DNA of 64,000 nucleotides from Actinomycetota bacterium. GTDB lineage: Bacteria > Actinomycetota > Acidimicrobiia > Acidimicrobiales > Aldehydirespiratoraceae. Below, piece by piece: positions 36,455 through 43,874 of this stretch. A program made the translations under genes and the position numbers. The notes under the pieces were generated by a model. The model was not told where the DNA came from, made no database searches, and saw only the letters and a list, made by a program, of their open reading frames with translations. The DNA is taken from NCBI GenBank assembly GCA_029979265.1, contig JAPOHW010000001.1, positions 372,001 to 436,000 of the forward strand, given 5' to 3'. Positions within the stretch are counted from its first letter, which is position 1. Each line of letters starts with the position of its first letter.

Positions 36455-36970
36455 TCACGCCGAATCGGCCGACACGACGATGACACGCCCGGTCTGCCCG
36501 TTGGTCGCCGTCCCGTGCAGACTGCAGAAGTAGGGATAGTCGCCCGGTTCGGTGAAGACGAGCGATGCAGCATCGCCCTTCACCGCCAACGCCGCCGCCG
36601 AGATCGACTCGAAGGCACCGACGACCGCCGGCCGCACGTTGTGTTCGTTGCGGCCCTGGTTGGTCCAGGTGATCTCGGTTCCGGCTGTGACGACGATGAC
36701 TCGCTGCTCGAAGACGTTGTCGCGGATGTCAATATCGACGGCAGGTAGGCCGGTCCGGTCGAGCGCATCTGTGGGGATCTCGACCGCTGAGGGCGACGCC
36801 GTCTCGGGATCGGCGGTTGCGTCCGCCAGCGTGTCGAGATCAATGTCGAGTGTCTCGGACTCGACGACTGGTACCGGCCCGACACGCGATCGTTCGAACA
36901 GCCCCGTGGGATCGTCGCCGGCGCACGAGGCCGAAGCGAGGCAGAGGACGACGACCAAGCCCGCGCGCAT
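36455..36970 (-). CDS. Cupredoxin (plastocyanin-like) lipoprotein with Gln at the axial position
   Basis: A 171-residue exported protein with signal MRAGLVVVLCLASASC and an acidic linker; the copper domain covers about residues 75-171. Ligands by motif are the His in GRNEHNVRP and Cys plus His in YFCSLHGTATNGQTGRVIVV. Where related domains have Met (GMTG), this one has Gln (NGQTG), as in stellacyanin-type sites. It probably shuttles electrons outside the membrane. It lies upstream of the beta-helix and DHOR genes on the same strand, a three-lipoprotein cluster. Confidence 0.85.
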   Translation of the reverse strand: MRAGLVVVLCLASASCAGDDPTGLFERSRVGPVPVVESETLDIDLDTLADATADPETASPSAVEIPTDALDRTGLPAVDIDIRDNVFEQRVIVVTAGTEITWTNQGRNEHNVRPAVVGAFESISAAALAVKGDAASLVFTEPGDYPYFCSLHGTATNGQTGRVIVVSADSA

Positions 36971-36991
36971 TGCCGCGACGGTATCCGCCGA

Positions 36992-37468
36992 TCAGTCGAT
37001 CGCGAGAACCCTGACCTTGAGGGTCGCACCGGAGGGGGCTTCGTACTCGACCTGGTCACCGACGGCTGCACCGAGCAGCGCCGCCCCCATCGGTGAGCCT
37101 GGAGACACGACGGTGGCGTCGTCGGCCTGCTCTTCGATCGAGCCGACGAGGTAACGCTCCGCATCGTCGTCGTCGTCGCCGTCGAAGACGATCGTGACGA
37201 TTGCTCCGGTCATGACCGCATCGCCACCACCCTCGTTCTCGACGATCACGGCGTCTTCGATCATGCGGCCCAGGTGCATGATGCGGCCTTCCATCTTGCC
37301 CTGCTCCTCTTTCGCAGCGTGGTAGTCGCCGTTCTCGGAAAGGTCACCGAGTTCGCGTGCGGCCTCGATCTTGCGGGCGATGTCGATACGGCCGCGGGTG
37401 GTCAGGTCGTCGTACTCCGCCTTCAGTCGATCGAACGCGGCCTGAGAGAGCTGCTGGGCTGTTGCCAT
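36992..37468 (-). CDS. greA: Transcription elongation factor GreA
   Basis: A 158-residue protein. The N-terminal coiled coil has LSQAAFDRLKAEYDDL and the acidic tip region ARELGDLSENGDYHAAKEEQGKMEGRI, with the two acidic residues that help RNA polymerase cleave backtracked RNA. The FKBP-like C-terminal domain follows (VSPGSPMGAALLGAAVGDQVEYEAPSG). Length is standard. It has an acidic DGDDDDDAE loop longer than in most homologues. Confidence 0.94.
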   Translation of the reverse strand: MATAQQLSQAAFDRLKAEYDDLTTRGRIDIARKIEAARELGDLSENGDYHAAKEEQGKMEGRIMHLGRMIEDAVIVENEGGGDAVMTGAIVTIVFDGDDDDDAERYLVGSIEEQADDATVVSPGSPMGAALLGAAVGDQVEYEAPSGATLKVRVLAID

Positions 37469-37498
37469 GGAAGCAGGCTATCGCCGACGCTTGGCTGA

Positions 37499-37527
37499 TT
37501 GAGAGGGAGTTCTCGGCCCGGTAGGCT
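37499..37527 (+). promoter_or_regulatory. Promoter of the leuB-ilvE-cimA operon
   Basis: TTGAGA (37499-37504), 17 bp, then TAGGCT (37522-37527). The GTG of the leader peptide follows 7 nt after the -10, so the mRNA would start at that codon. Confidence 0.65.
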
Positions 37528-37534
37528 TGCGATC

Positions 37535-37570
37535 GTGATGATCAACACGCTCATCATCGGTATTTCGTAG
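37535..37570 (+). CDS. Isoleucine-rich leader peptide (attenuator)
   Basis: A GTG-ATG-ATC-AAC-ACG-CTC-ATC-ATC-GGT-ATT-TCG-TAG frame gives the peptide (M)MINTLIIGIS: four isoleucines and one leucine in eleven residues. It is too short for the ORF track. It starts at the predicted transcription start and is followed by a stem-loop overlapping its stop, then by a terminator, and then the biosynthetic operon. When charged tRNA-Ile is short, a ribosome would stall on the ATC-ATC codons and prevent termination. This is inference by analogy with other amino-acid operons. Confidence 0.8.
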   Translation: MMINTLIIGIS

Positions 37571-37596
37571 CGCACGTCGGATTTCCCGGCGTGCGC
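37570..37596 (+). promoter_or_regulatory. First stem-loop of the attenuator (pause hairpin)
   Basis: GCGCACGTCGG-ATTTC-CCGGCGTGCGC folds into an 11-bp stem with one T-G wobble and a 5-nt loop, beginning at the last base of the leader stop codon. This position fits the pause/protector hairpin of attenuators. I could not identify the competing antiterminator pairing by eye. Confidence 0.65.
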
Positions 37597-37601
37597 CATC
37601 T

Positions 37602-37626
37602 CCGTCCACTCTGGTGGGCGGTTTTT
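37602..37626 (+). terminator. Intrinsic terminator of the attenuator
   Basis: CCGTCCAC-TCTG-GTGGGCGG forms an 8-bp stem (one wobble) with a 4-nt loop, directly followed by TTTTT and CTTGTTT. It lies between the leader peptide and the leuB start, so it must be overridden for the operon to be expressed. Confidence 0.85.
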
Positions 37627-37650
37627 CTTGTTTCAGGGGGTTGCACAGGC

Positions 37651-38616
37651 ATGGCGCATCGCATCGGCATCATGGGTGGCGACGGCATTGGCCCCGAGGT
37701 CGTCGCCGAGGGTCTCAAGGTCATCGATGCGCTCGGCGTCGACTACGAGCGCATCGACTACGACCTGGGCGGTGAGCGGTATCTGAGGGACGGCACCGTC
37801 CTCACCGACGAGATCATCGAGGAATGGCGCGGGATCGACGCGTTGTACGCCGGCGCAGTCGGCACGCCCGATGTCCCGCCCGGTCTCATCGAGCGCGGCC
37901 TGCTCCTGCGCATGCGCTTCGAACTCGATCTCTACATCAACTATCGACCCTTTGTTGCGCCCGGCCACGATTTCGTCGTGATTCGTGAGAACACCGAAGG
38001 TACCTATGCCGGGGAAGGTGGATTCTTGCGCAAGGGAACGTCGCACGAGGTCGCCACCCAGGGGTCGGTCAACACGCGGCACGGCGTCGAGCGCTGCGTT
38101 CGCTACGCCTTCGAGTTGGCGATGCAACGCAACAAGCACTGCACACTCGTGCACAAGACCAACGTCCTCACCTTTGCCGGCGACCTCTGGGAACGGACCT
38201 TCAACGAGGTTGCCAGCGAGTATCCCGAGGTCGAGACGGCGTACAACCATGTCGACGCTGCGTGCATCTACTTCGTCGATCGGCCCGAACGCTACGACGT
38301 GATCGTCACCGACAACTTGTTCGGCGACATCCTCACCGACCTGGGTGGCGCCATCTCCGGGGGGATCGGACTCGCTCCAACTGCGAATCTCAACCCGAAC
38401 GGCATGTCGATGTTCGAGCCGGTGCACGGCTCGGCGCCCGACATCGTCGGCACGGGCAAGGCAAATCCTGTCGCTGCCATCTTGAGCGGCGCGATGATGT
38501 TGGACCACCTCGGCGAGACCGAGGCGGCCGATCGCATTCGGGCGGCGTGCGCCGACCCGAACACACTCACCGGATCCACCAGCGAGATCGGCGACCAGGT
38601 CGTCGCCCGTCTCTGA
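37651..38616 (+). CDS. leuB: 3-isopropylmalate dehydrogenase
   Basis: A 321-residue decarboxylating dehydrogenase; the ATG at 37651 follows a strong AGGGGG site, and the track extends it through the terminator. Landmarks are IGIMGGDGIGPEVVAEG, the substrate/metal region RENTEGTYAGEGGFLRKG, LVHKTNVLTFAGDLW (catalytic Lys), VIVTDNLFGDILTDLGGAISGGIGLAPTANLNP and FEPVHGSAPDI. It oxidises 3-isopropylmalate; in the citramalate route the same enzyme type converts erythro-3-methylmalate to 2-oxobutyrate. It is shorter than E. coli LeuB and of the actinobacterial type. A homologous tartrate/isocitrate-type activity is less likely given the neighbours. Confidence 0.9.
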   Translation: MAHRIGIMGGDGIGPEVVAEGLKVIDALGVDYERIDYDLGGERYLRDGTVLTDEIIEEWRGIDALYAGAVGTPDVPPGLIERGLLLRMRFELDLYINYRPFVAPGHDFVVIRENTEGTYAGEGGFLRKGTSHEVATQGSVNTRHGVERCVRYAFELAMQRNKHCTLVHKTNVLTFAGDLWERTFNEVASEYPEVETAYNHVDAACIYFVDRPERYDVIVTDNLFGDILTDLGGAISGGIGLAPTANLNPNGMSMFEPVHGSAPDIVGTGKANPVAAILSGAMMLDHLGETEAADRIRAACADPNTLTGSTSEIGDQVVARL

Positions 38617-38625
38617 GGAGCGCTC

Positions 38626-39543
38626 ATGCCCATCGAAACAACCCCCCACATCTGGATGAACGGCGACATGGTGCCGTGGGAAGACGCAACGATCCACGTC
38701 CTCACCCACACGCTCCACTACGGCACCGGCGTCTTCGAAGGCATTCGTGCCTATGAGACCGAGCAGGGGCCTGCGATCTTTCGGCTGACCGAGCACATCG
38801 AACGCCTCTACAACTCGGCCAAGATCCTGGGAATGCCGATGCCGTTCGATGTTGCGACGATCGTCCGGGCATGCAAGGACGTCGTTGCCGATTCCGGTCT
38901 CGACGCCTGCTATCTGCGCCCGATCGCCTACTACGGCTACGGCGAGATGGGCCTGGCCACAGGTGCGTGCACCACCGACATCGCCATTGCAGCCTGGCCG
39001 TGGGGTGCCTACCTGGGTGACGATGCGGTCAGCAAGGGCGTACGGATGAAGATCAGTTCCTGGACCCGTCACGACCACAACATCATGCCGCCGGCGGCCA
39101 AAACCACTGGCAACTACGCCAACAGCACGCTGGCCAAGATGGAAGCGCTCAACGCCGGCTACGACGAGGCGATCATGCTCAACGGCGCCGGCTTGGTGAG
39201 CGAGTGCTCGGGAGAGAACCTGTTCTGCGCAAAGGGCGATGTCGTTCTGACGCCGCCGACGTCGTCGGGGGCGCTGCCCGGCATCACCCAGGACACCGTC
39301 ATTCGTCTCGCTGCCGACCTCGGTATCAACATCGAGATCGGTGATCTGGCGCGGAGCGACCTGTACACCGCCGACGAGATCTTCGTCGTGGGCACCGCGG
39401 CCGAGGTCTCGGCTGTGAACTCGGTCGACGACCGCGCGGTGCCGTGTCCCGGCCCGGCCACCACGGCCCTCGCCGCGGCGTACGCCGACCTTGTCCGAGG
39501 CCGCAACGACAAGTACCGCGACTGGAACGAATTGGTGAGCTGA
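38626..39543 (+). CDS. ilvE: Branched-chain amino acid aminotransferase
   Basis: A 305-residue class IV PLP aminotransferase. HTLHYGTGVFEGIRAYETEQGPAIFRLTEHIERLYNSA is the standard N-terminal block; the PLP lysine lies in AAKTTGNYANSTLAKMEA; EAIMLNGAGLVSECSGENLF and LPGITQDTVIRLAADLGI complete the family pattern. It makes the last step of Ile, Leu and Val. A GAGGAG site precedes it and its stop overlaps cimA (TGATG). Confidence 0.94.
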   Translation: MPIETTPHIWMNGDMVPWEDATIHVLTHTLHYGTGVFEGIRAYETEQGPAIFRLTEHIERLYNSAKILGMPMPFDVATIVRACKDVVADSGLDACYLRPIAYYGYGEMGLATGACTTDIAIAAWPWGAYLGDDAVSKGVRMKISSWTRHDHNIMPPAAKTTGNYANSTLAKMEALNAGYDEAIMLNGAGLVSECSGENLFCAKGDVVLTPPTSSGALPGITQDTVIRLAADLGINIEIGDLARSDLYTADEIFVVGTAAEVSAVNSVDDRAVPCPGPATTALAAAYADLVRGRNDKYRDWNELVS

Positions 39544-41177
39544 TGACCGAGATCGACCGCTCTGCGCATCATGATCCGTCGTGGCCGACGGTGGTCGACA
39601 TCTACGACACGACGCTGCGCGACGGCAGCCAACTCGAGGGAATCTCGCTCACGGTCGACGACAAGCTCCGTATTGCCGAGCAACTCGACCGGCTCGGCGT
39701 CGCCTTCATCGAGGGTGGTTGGCCGGGCGCCAATCCGAAAGACGATGAGTTCTTCGCTCGGGCCCGTACCGAGCTCGAGCTGTCCACCTCGCAGTTCGTC
39801 GCCTTTGGTTCGACCCGGCGGGCCAAGGGAAAGGTCGACTCCGACCAGACCCTGGCCAACCTGGTCGCCGCTGGAACCGACGTCGTGTGCATCGTCGGCA
39901 AATGCTGGGACTACCACGTCACCGAGGCGCTCAACACGACGCTCGACGAGGGAATCGCGATGGTTGCCGACTCCGTCGAGTACCTCGTTGGGCAGGGCAA
40001 GCGGGTGTTCTTCGACGCCGAGCATTTCTTCGATGGCCACAAGCGCAACCCCGAGTTCAGTCTCGCCGTGCTCGAAGCCGCTGCCATGGCCGGTGCCGAG
40101 GCGGTCGTGTTGTGCGACACGAACGGAGGCTCCCTTCCGCCCGACATCGAAGCCGCAGTCCGTGAGGTGGTCGACCACGTCGACTGCCAGGTCGGCATCC
40201 ACCTGCACAACGACACGGGTTGTGGTGTGGCCAATGCGCTCGCCGCCGTACGGGCCGGTGCGACACAGGTCCAGGGGACGATCAACGGCTACGGCGAGCG
40301 AGTCGGCAATTGTGACCTCGTGCCGATCATGGCGAACCTCGAACTCAAGATGGGGATTCGGTGTCTGCCCGAGGGTCGCCTCGAAAACCTGACGTCGGTT
40401 GCGCACCATGTGGCCGAACTCGTCAACTTCTCCGTCGATCCGCAACAGCCGTACGTCGGTTCCACGGCGTTCGCTCACAAGGCGGGCCTGCACACCTCGG
40501 CGCTGAGTCGGGCGAGCGACGCGTACGAGCACGTGGCTCCCGAGACCGTGGGCAACGGCACCCGGGTCCTCGTGTCGGAGATGGCCGGCCGCTCAACCCT
40601 CGAGATGAAAGCCGAGTCGTTGGGGATCGAACTCGACGGCAAGACCGTCGGGGACGTGATCGACACCCTGAAACGGCTCGAACACGAGGGGTACCACTTC
40701 GAAGCGGCCGATGCGTCGCTCGAGTTGCTCATGCGCGGGGCAGCGGGCTGGATACAGCCGTACTTCTCGCTGGAATCGTTCTCGGTCTCGACCGATCATC
40801 GGTCGGGTACGAATGCTCGACTGTGGAACGAGATCGCAGTCGATGTCGAAACGGAGGCCACGGTGAAGATCTGGGTCGACGACGAGCGTCGACTGGCAGT
40901 CGGCGAGGGAAACGGGCCAGTCAACGCCCTCGATGCCGCCCTCCGATCGGCGCTCGACGATCGCTACCCGGCGCTCGGCCGGATCTCGCTCACCGACTTC
41001 AAGGTCCGAGTACTCGACACCGGGAAGGGCACCGGAGCGGTGACCCGCGTGCTGCTCGACTCGACCGACGGCAAACGAGAGTGGACCACCATCGGGGTGA
41101 GCGAGAACATCATCGAGGCGTCGTGGCAGGCGCTCGTTGACTCGCTCGTCTACGGCCTGCTCCACAGCGACAGCTGA
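39543..41177 (+). CDS. cimA: (R)-citramalate synthase
   Basis: A 544-residue protein from the overlapping ATG at 39543. The catalytic barrel shows VDIYDTTLRDGSQLEGISLTVDDKLRIAEQLDRLGVAFIEGGWPGANPKD, where GGWPGANPKD separates citramalate synthases from 2-isopropylmalate synthases; HLHNDTGCGVANALAAV and INGYGERVGNCDL follow. The last ~150 residues are a LeuA-type allosteric dimer domain. It condenses pyruvate and acetyl-CoA to (R)-citramalate, entering isoleucine synthesis without threonine. It shares an operon with leuB and ilvE behind an Ile-rich attenuator, which fits this product well. Confidence 0.93.
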   Translation: MTEIDRSAHHDPSWPTVVDIYDTTLRDGSQLEGISLTVDDKLRIAEQLDRLGVAFIEGGWPGANPKDDEFFARARTELELSTSQFVAFGSTRRAKGKVDSDQTLANLVAAGTDVVCIVGKCWDYHVTEALNTTLDEGIAMVADSVEYLVGQGKRVFFDAEHFFDGHKRNPEFSLAVLEAAAMAGAEAVVLCDTNGGSLPPDIEAAVREVVDHVDCQVGIHLHNDTGCGVANALAAVRAGATQVQGTINGYGERVGNCDLVPIMANLELKMGIRCLPEGRLENLTSVAHHVAELVNFSVDPQQPYVGSTAFAHKAGLHTSALSRASDAYEHVAPETVGNGTRVLVSEMAGRSTLEMKAESLGIELDGKTVGDVIDTLKRLEHEGYHFEAADASLELLMRGAAGWIQPYFSLESFSVSTDHRSGTNARLWNEIAVDVETEATVKIWVDDERRLAVGEGNGPVNALDAALRSALDDRYPALGRISLTDFKVRVLDTGKGTGAVTRVLLDSTDGKREWTTIGVSENIIEASWQALVDSLVYGLLHSDS

Positions 41178-41375
41178 GAACAGCCAGCCCCGTTGACGGT
41201 CGACGGCACGCTGGCGAAGCGGCGGTGATCTCGAACAGCGTGCCTCGATTGCTGGTTGGGAGTGCGTGTCGGCATCGGTGGAACTAGGAACCAACTCCGG
41301 CGAAGAAGAGCAGAGTCACTAGAGTCGGCACCCGGTAGGGAGTCACCTGCAGTGTCAGGGAACGAGGCTGGCCGC

Positions 41376-42476
41376 ATGGATGACATGAGAGACCTCCCGG
41401 TTTCGAGCTCGACTCCCGATCGTCGTGGCGAGTTCGCCTTGATCGTGGTGGCGGTAAGTGTCGGCCTTTTGATCACGGCAACTTTGCTGAATCGACACGA
41501 CGGGGACATCGCCGGCTTGCTCAACGTGGGTGAGAACGCCCCGCACATCGTCGCCCATGTCGAGAGTCAGCTGGGCCGCGAAGTGCCCACGGTCGAGTTC
41601 CTCGGCCACGACGGAAAATACTTTTTCCTGCAAGCTCTCGACCCGTTCTATTTGTCTCCGAGCGAGCACGCCGTCTACCTCGATCGACCCCTGTATCGAG
41701 CTCAGCGAATGCTGTACCCGACGATCGCGAGTGTGGGTGGACTGCTTCCTGCCGAACTCGTCTTGTGGACGATGGTGTTGACGAAAGTTGCTGCCCTCGC
41801 GGTGGGGACCGTTGCCGCAGCACGGCTGTCGAGACTGCGTGGCGGTTCTCGATGGTGGGGCCTCGCGTTCCTGCTGAACCCCGGGGTCATCTTCGAGTTC
41901 GACCTCGCCGGCGCCGGTTTGGTCGGCTTTGCCGCCGCCCTCTGTGGCACTGCGATGCTCGAGGAAGGTCGACATCGCTCAGCCATTGCGTGGTTCACAG
42001 CCGCCGTTCTTGCCCGCGAAGCTCTGTTGCTCTATGTCGCCGGCGTCTGCGTCTACCGACTGTGGCGGACGCATCGGATCCCGTGGCTCCTGGGCGTGGT
42101 ACCGGCGTCGAGCGCGGTCGCGTGGGCGGCGTACCTCCGCTTCCGTCTCGACTCACCCGACGGTGTCACTGAGGTCCAGGAATTCGGTCCGCCGTTCAAA
42201 GGCATGCTCGACTCGTTCGAGAATTGGGTCAACGATCCCGTGTACCTCGCCGCCATCGGCGGTCTCGTCGTCGTCATGCCACTGCTGCTCGTGCACGCCT
42301 GGCGACGGCCCAGCGCGTTGGCCTTCGGTGCCATCGGATTCATCCTCATAGCAGTTCTGATGACACAACAGGTCTGGTGGCGCTTCAGCGACATCAGCCG
42401 GGCCATCGCACCCGTCGTGACCGCCTACATCATCACCGCGTTCAGCCCGCAGACATCGCACAAGAAATCGGGGTAA
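41376..42476 (+). CDS. Multi-spanning membrane protein (GT-C-like, unknown)
   Basis: A 366-residue protein from the ATG at 41376 (MDDMRDLPVSSS); a GTG at 41352 is an alternative, and the track start at 41256 is improbable. About nine hydrophobic helices are seen, beginning with EFALIVVAVSVGLLITATLL. The first outside loop HDGKYFFLQALDPFYL resembles membrane glycosyltransferases with a GT-C fold, in which an acidic residue in this loop is catalytic, but I recognise no named family. The upstream 198 bp hold no clear signal beyond a weak -10. Confidence 0.6.
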   Translation: MDDMRDLPVSSSTPDRRGEFALIVVAVSVGLLITATLLNRHDGDIAGLLNVGENAPHIVAHVESQLGREVPTVEFLGHDGKYFFLQALDPFYLSPSEHAVYLDRPLYRAQRMLYPTIASVGGLLPAELVLWTMVLTKVAALAVGTVAAARLSRLRGGSRWWGLAFLLNPGVIFEFDLAGAGLVGFAAALCGTAMLEEGRHRSAIAWFTAAVLAREALLLYVAGVCVYRLWRTHRIPWLLGVVPASSAVAWAAYLRFRLDSPDGVTEVQEFGPPFKGMLDSFENWVNDPVYLAAIGGLVVVMPLLLVHAWRRPSALAFGAIGFILIAVLMTQQVWWRFSDISRAIAPVVTAYIITAFSPQTSHKKSG

Positions 42477-42529
42477 GCGATCACATCCTGCGATGGTCTC
42501 CGGCACACCGGGAGGCAGGCGGTGCCGAT

Positions 42530-43192
42530 TCAGGCCCAGATGACGTCGTGGAGAGGGTTGGGCTCGGGTGGAAACGACCGAGCCTCGCCCCGATGGAATC
42601 GAACTGCGGTCCATGCGGTGACGGCAGCATCGAGGAGGTCATCGGTCAGCGCAGCCCGACCCGCTGTCTCGTCGACGTTGCTCAATTCGAATCCAACCGC
42701 AGTCAGTGCGCGAAGTCGCTGTGTCATACCCGCCCAGGTCTTCTTGCTCGAGGATGCCGGGGCACCGAGGAGTGCAGCGAAGCAACCCTCGGGGTGCGCT
42801 TCGATGACCGGAATTCCGGCTTCGGGAATCCACGCCATCGCCTCACGAATCTTCGGGACGAGGGCCCAGGCCTGACGGCTGATGCCCTTGCCGGTGGCGG
42901 CCCGAGCCGCACGATTCGCAGACGCGTAGTCGTCGGCGTTCATGGCGGCCTTGGGCGGCGTTGCGAACACCGAGCTACGGCGAGGGCCGAGGAAGGAACG
43001 AAGGGCAGCCTCTGCCGGGCGTTCGGCCTCGGGAGTGACGATCGGGATGTCGATCGCCACCACCGCTGCATCGGGTACCACCTTGCAGAGAGCACCCAGG
43101 CTCGGGAGGAAGTGTGCCGTTGTCGACGTGCTGCCGTCCCAGGCAACCGCAATCCACCCCGTGGGGCAGCCATCGACACCGACGAAGCGCAT
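42530..43192 (-). CDS. DUF429-family protein (predicted nuclease-like RNase H fold)
   Basis: A 220-residue protein from MRFVGVDGCPTGWIAVAW; the track start at 43372 is too far upstream. The N-terminal VGVDGCPxGW, internal VVAIDIPIV, then FATPPKAAMNADDY, GISRQAWALVPKIREA and IEAHPEGCFAALLG are the DUF429 hallmarks: conserved acids as in RNase H-like nucleases. Its role is unknown. It is divergent from the gene at 43329. Confidence 0.85.
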   Translation of the reverse strand: MRFVGVDGCPTGWIAVAWDGSTSTTAHFLPSLGALCKVVPDAAVVAIDIPIVTPEAERPAEAALRSFLGPRRSSVFATPPKAAMNADDYASANRAARAATGKGISRQAWALVPKIREAMAWIPEAGIPVIEAHPEGCFAALLGAPASSSKKTWAGMTQRLRALTAVGFELSNVDETAGRAALTDDLLDAAVTAWTAVRFHRGEARSFPPEPNPLHDVIWA

Positions 43193-43315
43193 CAGCTCGA
43201 TGCTCGTCGCATCTCGACGGCATCGGCTTCGTCCCGAGTACCAGGATCGACCGAGAGTTGTGGACTCGTCATCGACCGAAGTCTCGCGTGTCGGCTCACG
43301 TTGTGCTGCGCTGGC

Positions 43316-43321
43316 TACGCT
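43316..43321 (+). promoter_or_regulatory. -10 element of the 43329 gene (leaderless)
   Basis: TACGCT lies 7 nt before the ATG. No clear -35 was found. Confidence 0.4.
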
Positions 43322-43328
43322 TCGGCCC

Positions 43329-43856
43329 ATGGCCGCTCCCTCTCGCGTTCCCACCAGCCCAACGCAGCGCAAGCACTACTCGTCCCCACCCCGGCGATCG
43401 GGGTCGTGGCGGGCGGAGCGGCCCGGCGAGACCATCGGGGCGCTGCATCCGACTGGCCGGGCGCTCGGGAATCCCGGTCCTGACCAGGGCTATGTGCTGG
43501 CGTTGGCCCAAGACCTCACAGCCGAACTGGTGTTGGCACCGGGTGAGCATGTGGCCGACGTCGTGACCGGGGCGTGTGCGGTTGCACTCCGTCGAGCCTC
43601 GATGTTCGGTCGGGGTCCCATGCGTGAAGACCTCGAGATGGCGCTCACGCTGTACGGCTTCCTCGGTGAAGCAGCTCCTGAGCTGGTGGCAATGCGACGG
43701 AAGCTCTTCGCCGAGGTCCATCACACGACGTTGCACTACTTCGCTGGGCGTGAGATTGCGGACCGGGTCGACGCCGACATGCTGAAGGGTCGCGTCGAGG
43801 AGGCCCAGCGCGCGATCGAGCGGGACTGGCGTTCCGCCTTCGGTGGCGACCAGTAG
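43329..43856 (+). CDS. Hypothetical protein upstream of gltX
   Basis: A 175-residue soluble protein starting MAAPSRVPTSPTQRKHYSSPPRRSGSWRAERPGE; the track start at 42942 is antisense to DUF429. The first 60 residues are basic and disordered. The rest is helical: YVLALAQDLTAELVLAPGEHVADVVTGACAVALRRASMFGRGPMREDLEMALTLYGFLGE. I recognise no family. It ends 18 bp before gltX. Confidence 0.6.
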   Translation: MAAPSRVPTSPTQRKHYSSPPRRSGSWRAERPGETIGALHPTGRALGNPGPDQGYVLALAQDLTAELVLAPGEHVADVVTGACAVALRRASMFGRGPMREDLEMALTLYGFLGEAAPELVAMRRKLFAEVHHTTLHYFAGREIADRVDADMLKGRVEEAQRAIERDWRSAFGGDQ

Positions 43857-43861
43857 GCCGG

Positions 43862-43867
43862 TAGCCT
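43862..43867 (+). promoter_or_regulatory. -10 element of gltX (leaderless)
   Basis: TAGCCT, 7 nt before the GTG start at 43875; it is identical to the hexamer before the aminotransferase at 19953. Confidence 0.45.
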
Positions 43868-43874
43868 CGCGGCG

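Noticed and set aside
37633-39078. Minus-strand 481-aa ORF opposite leuB/ilvE
   Set aside because: Shadow ORF; leuB and ilvE carry all family motifs on the plus strand.
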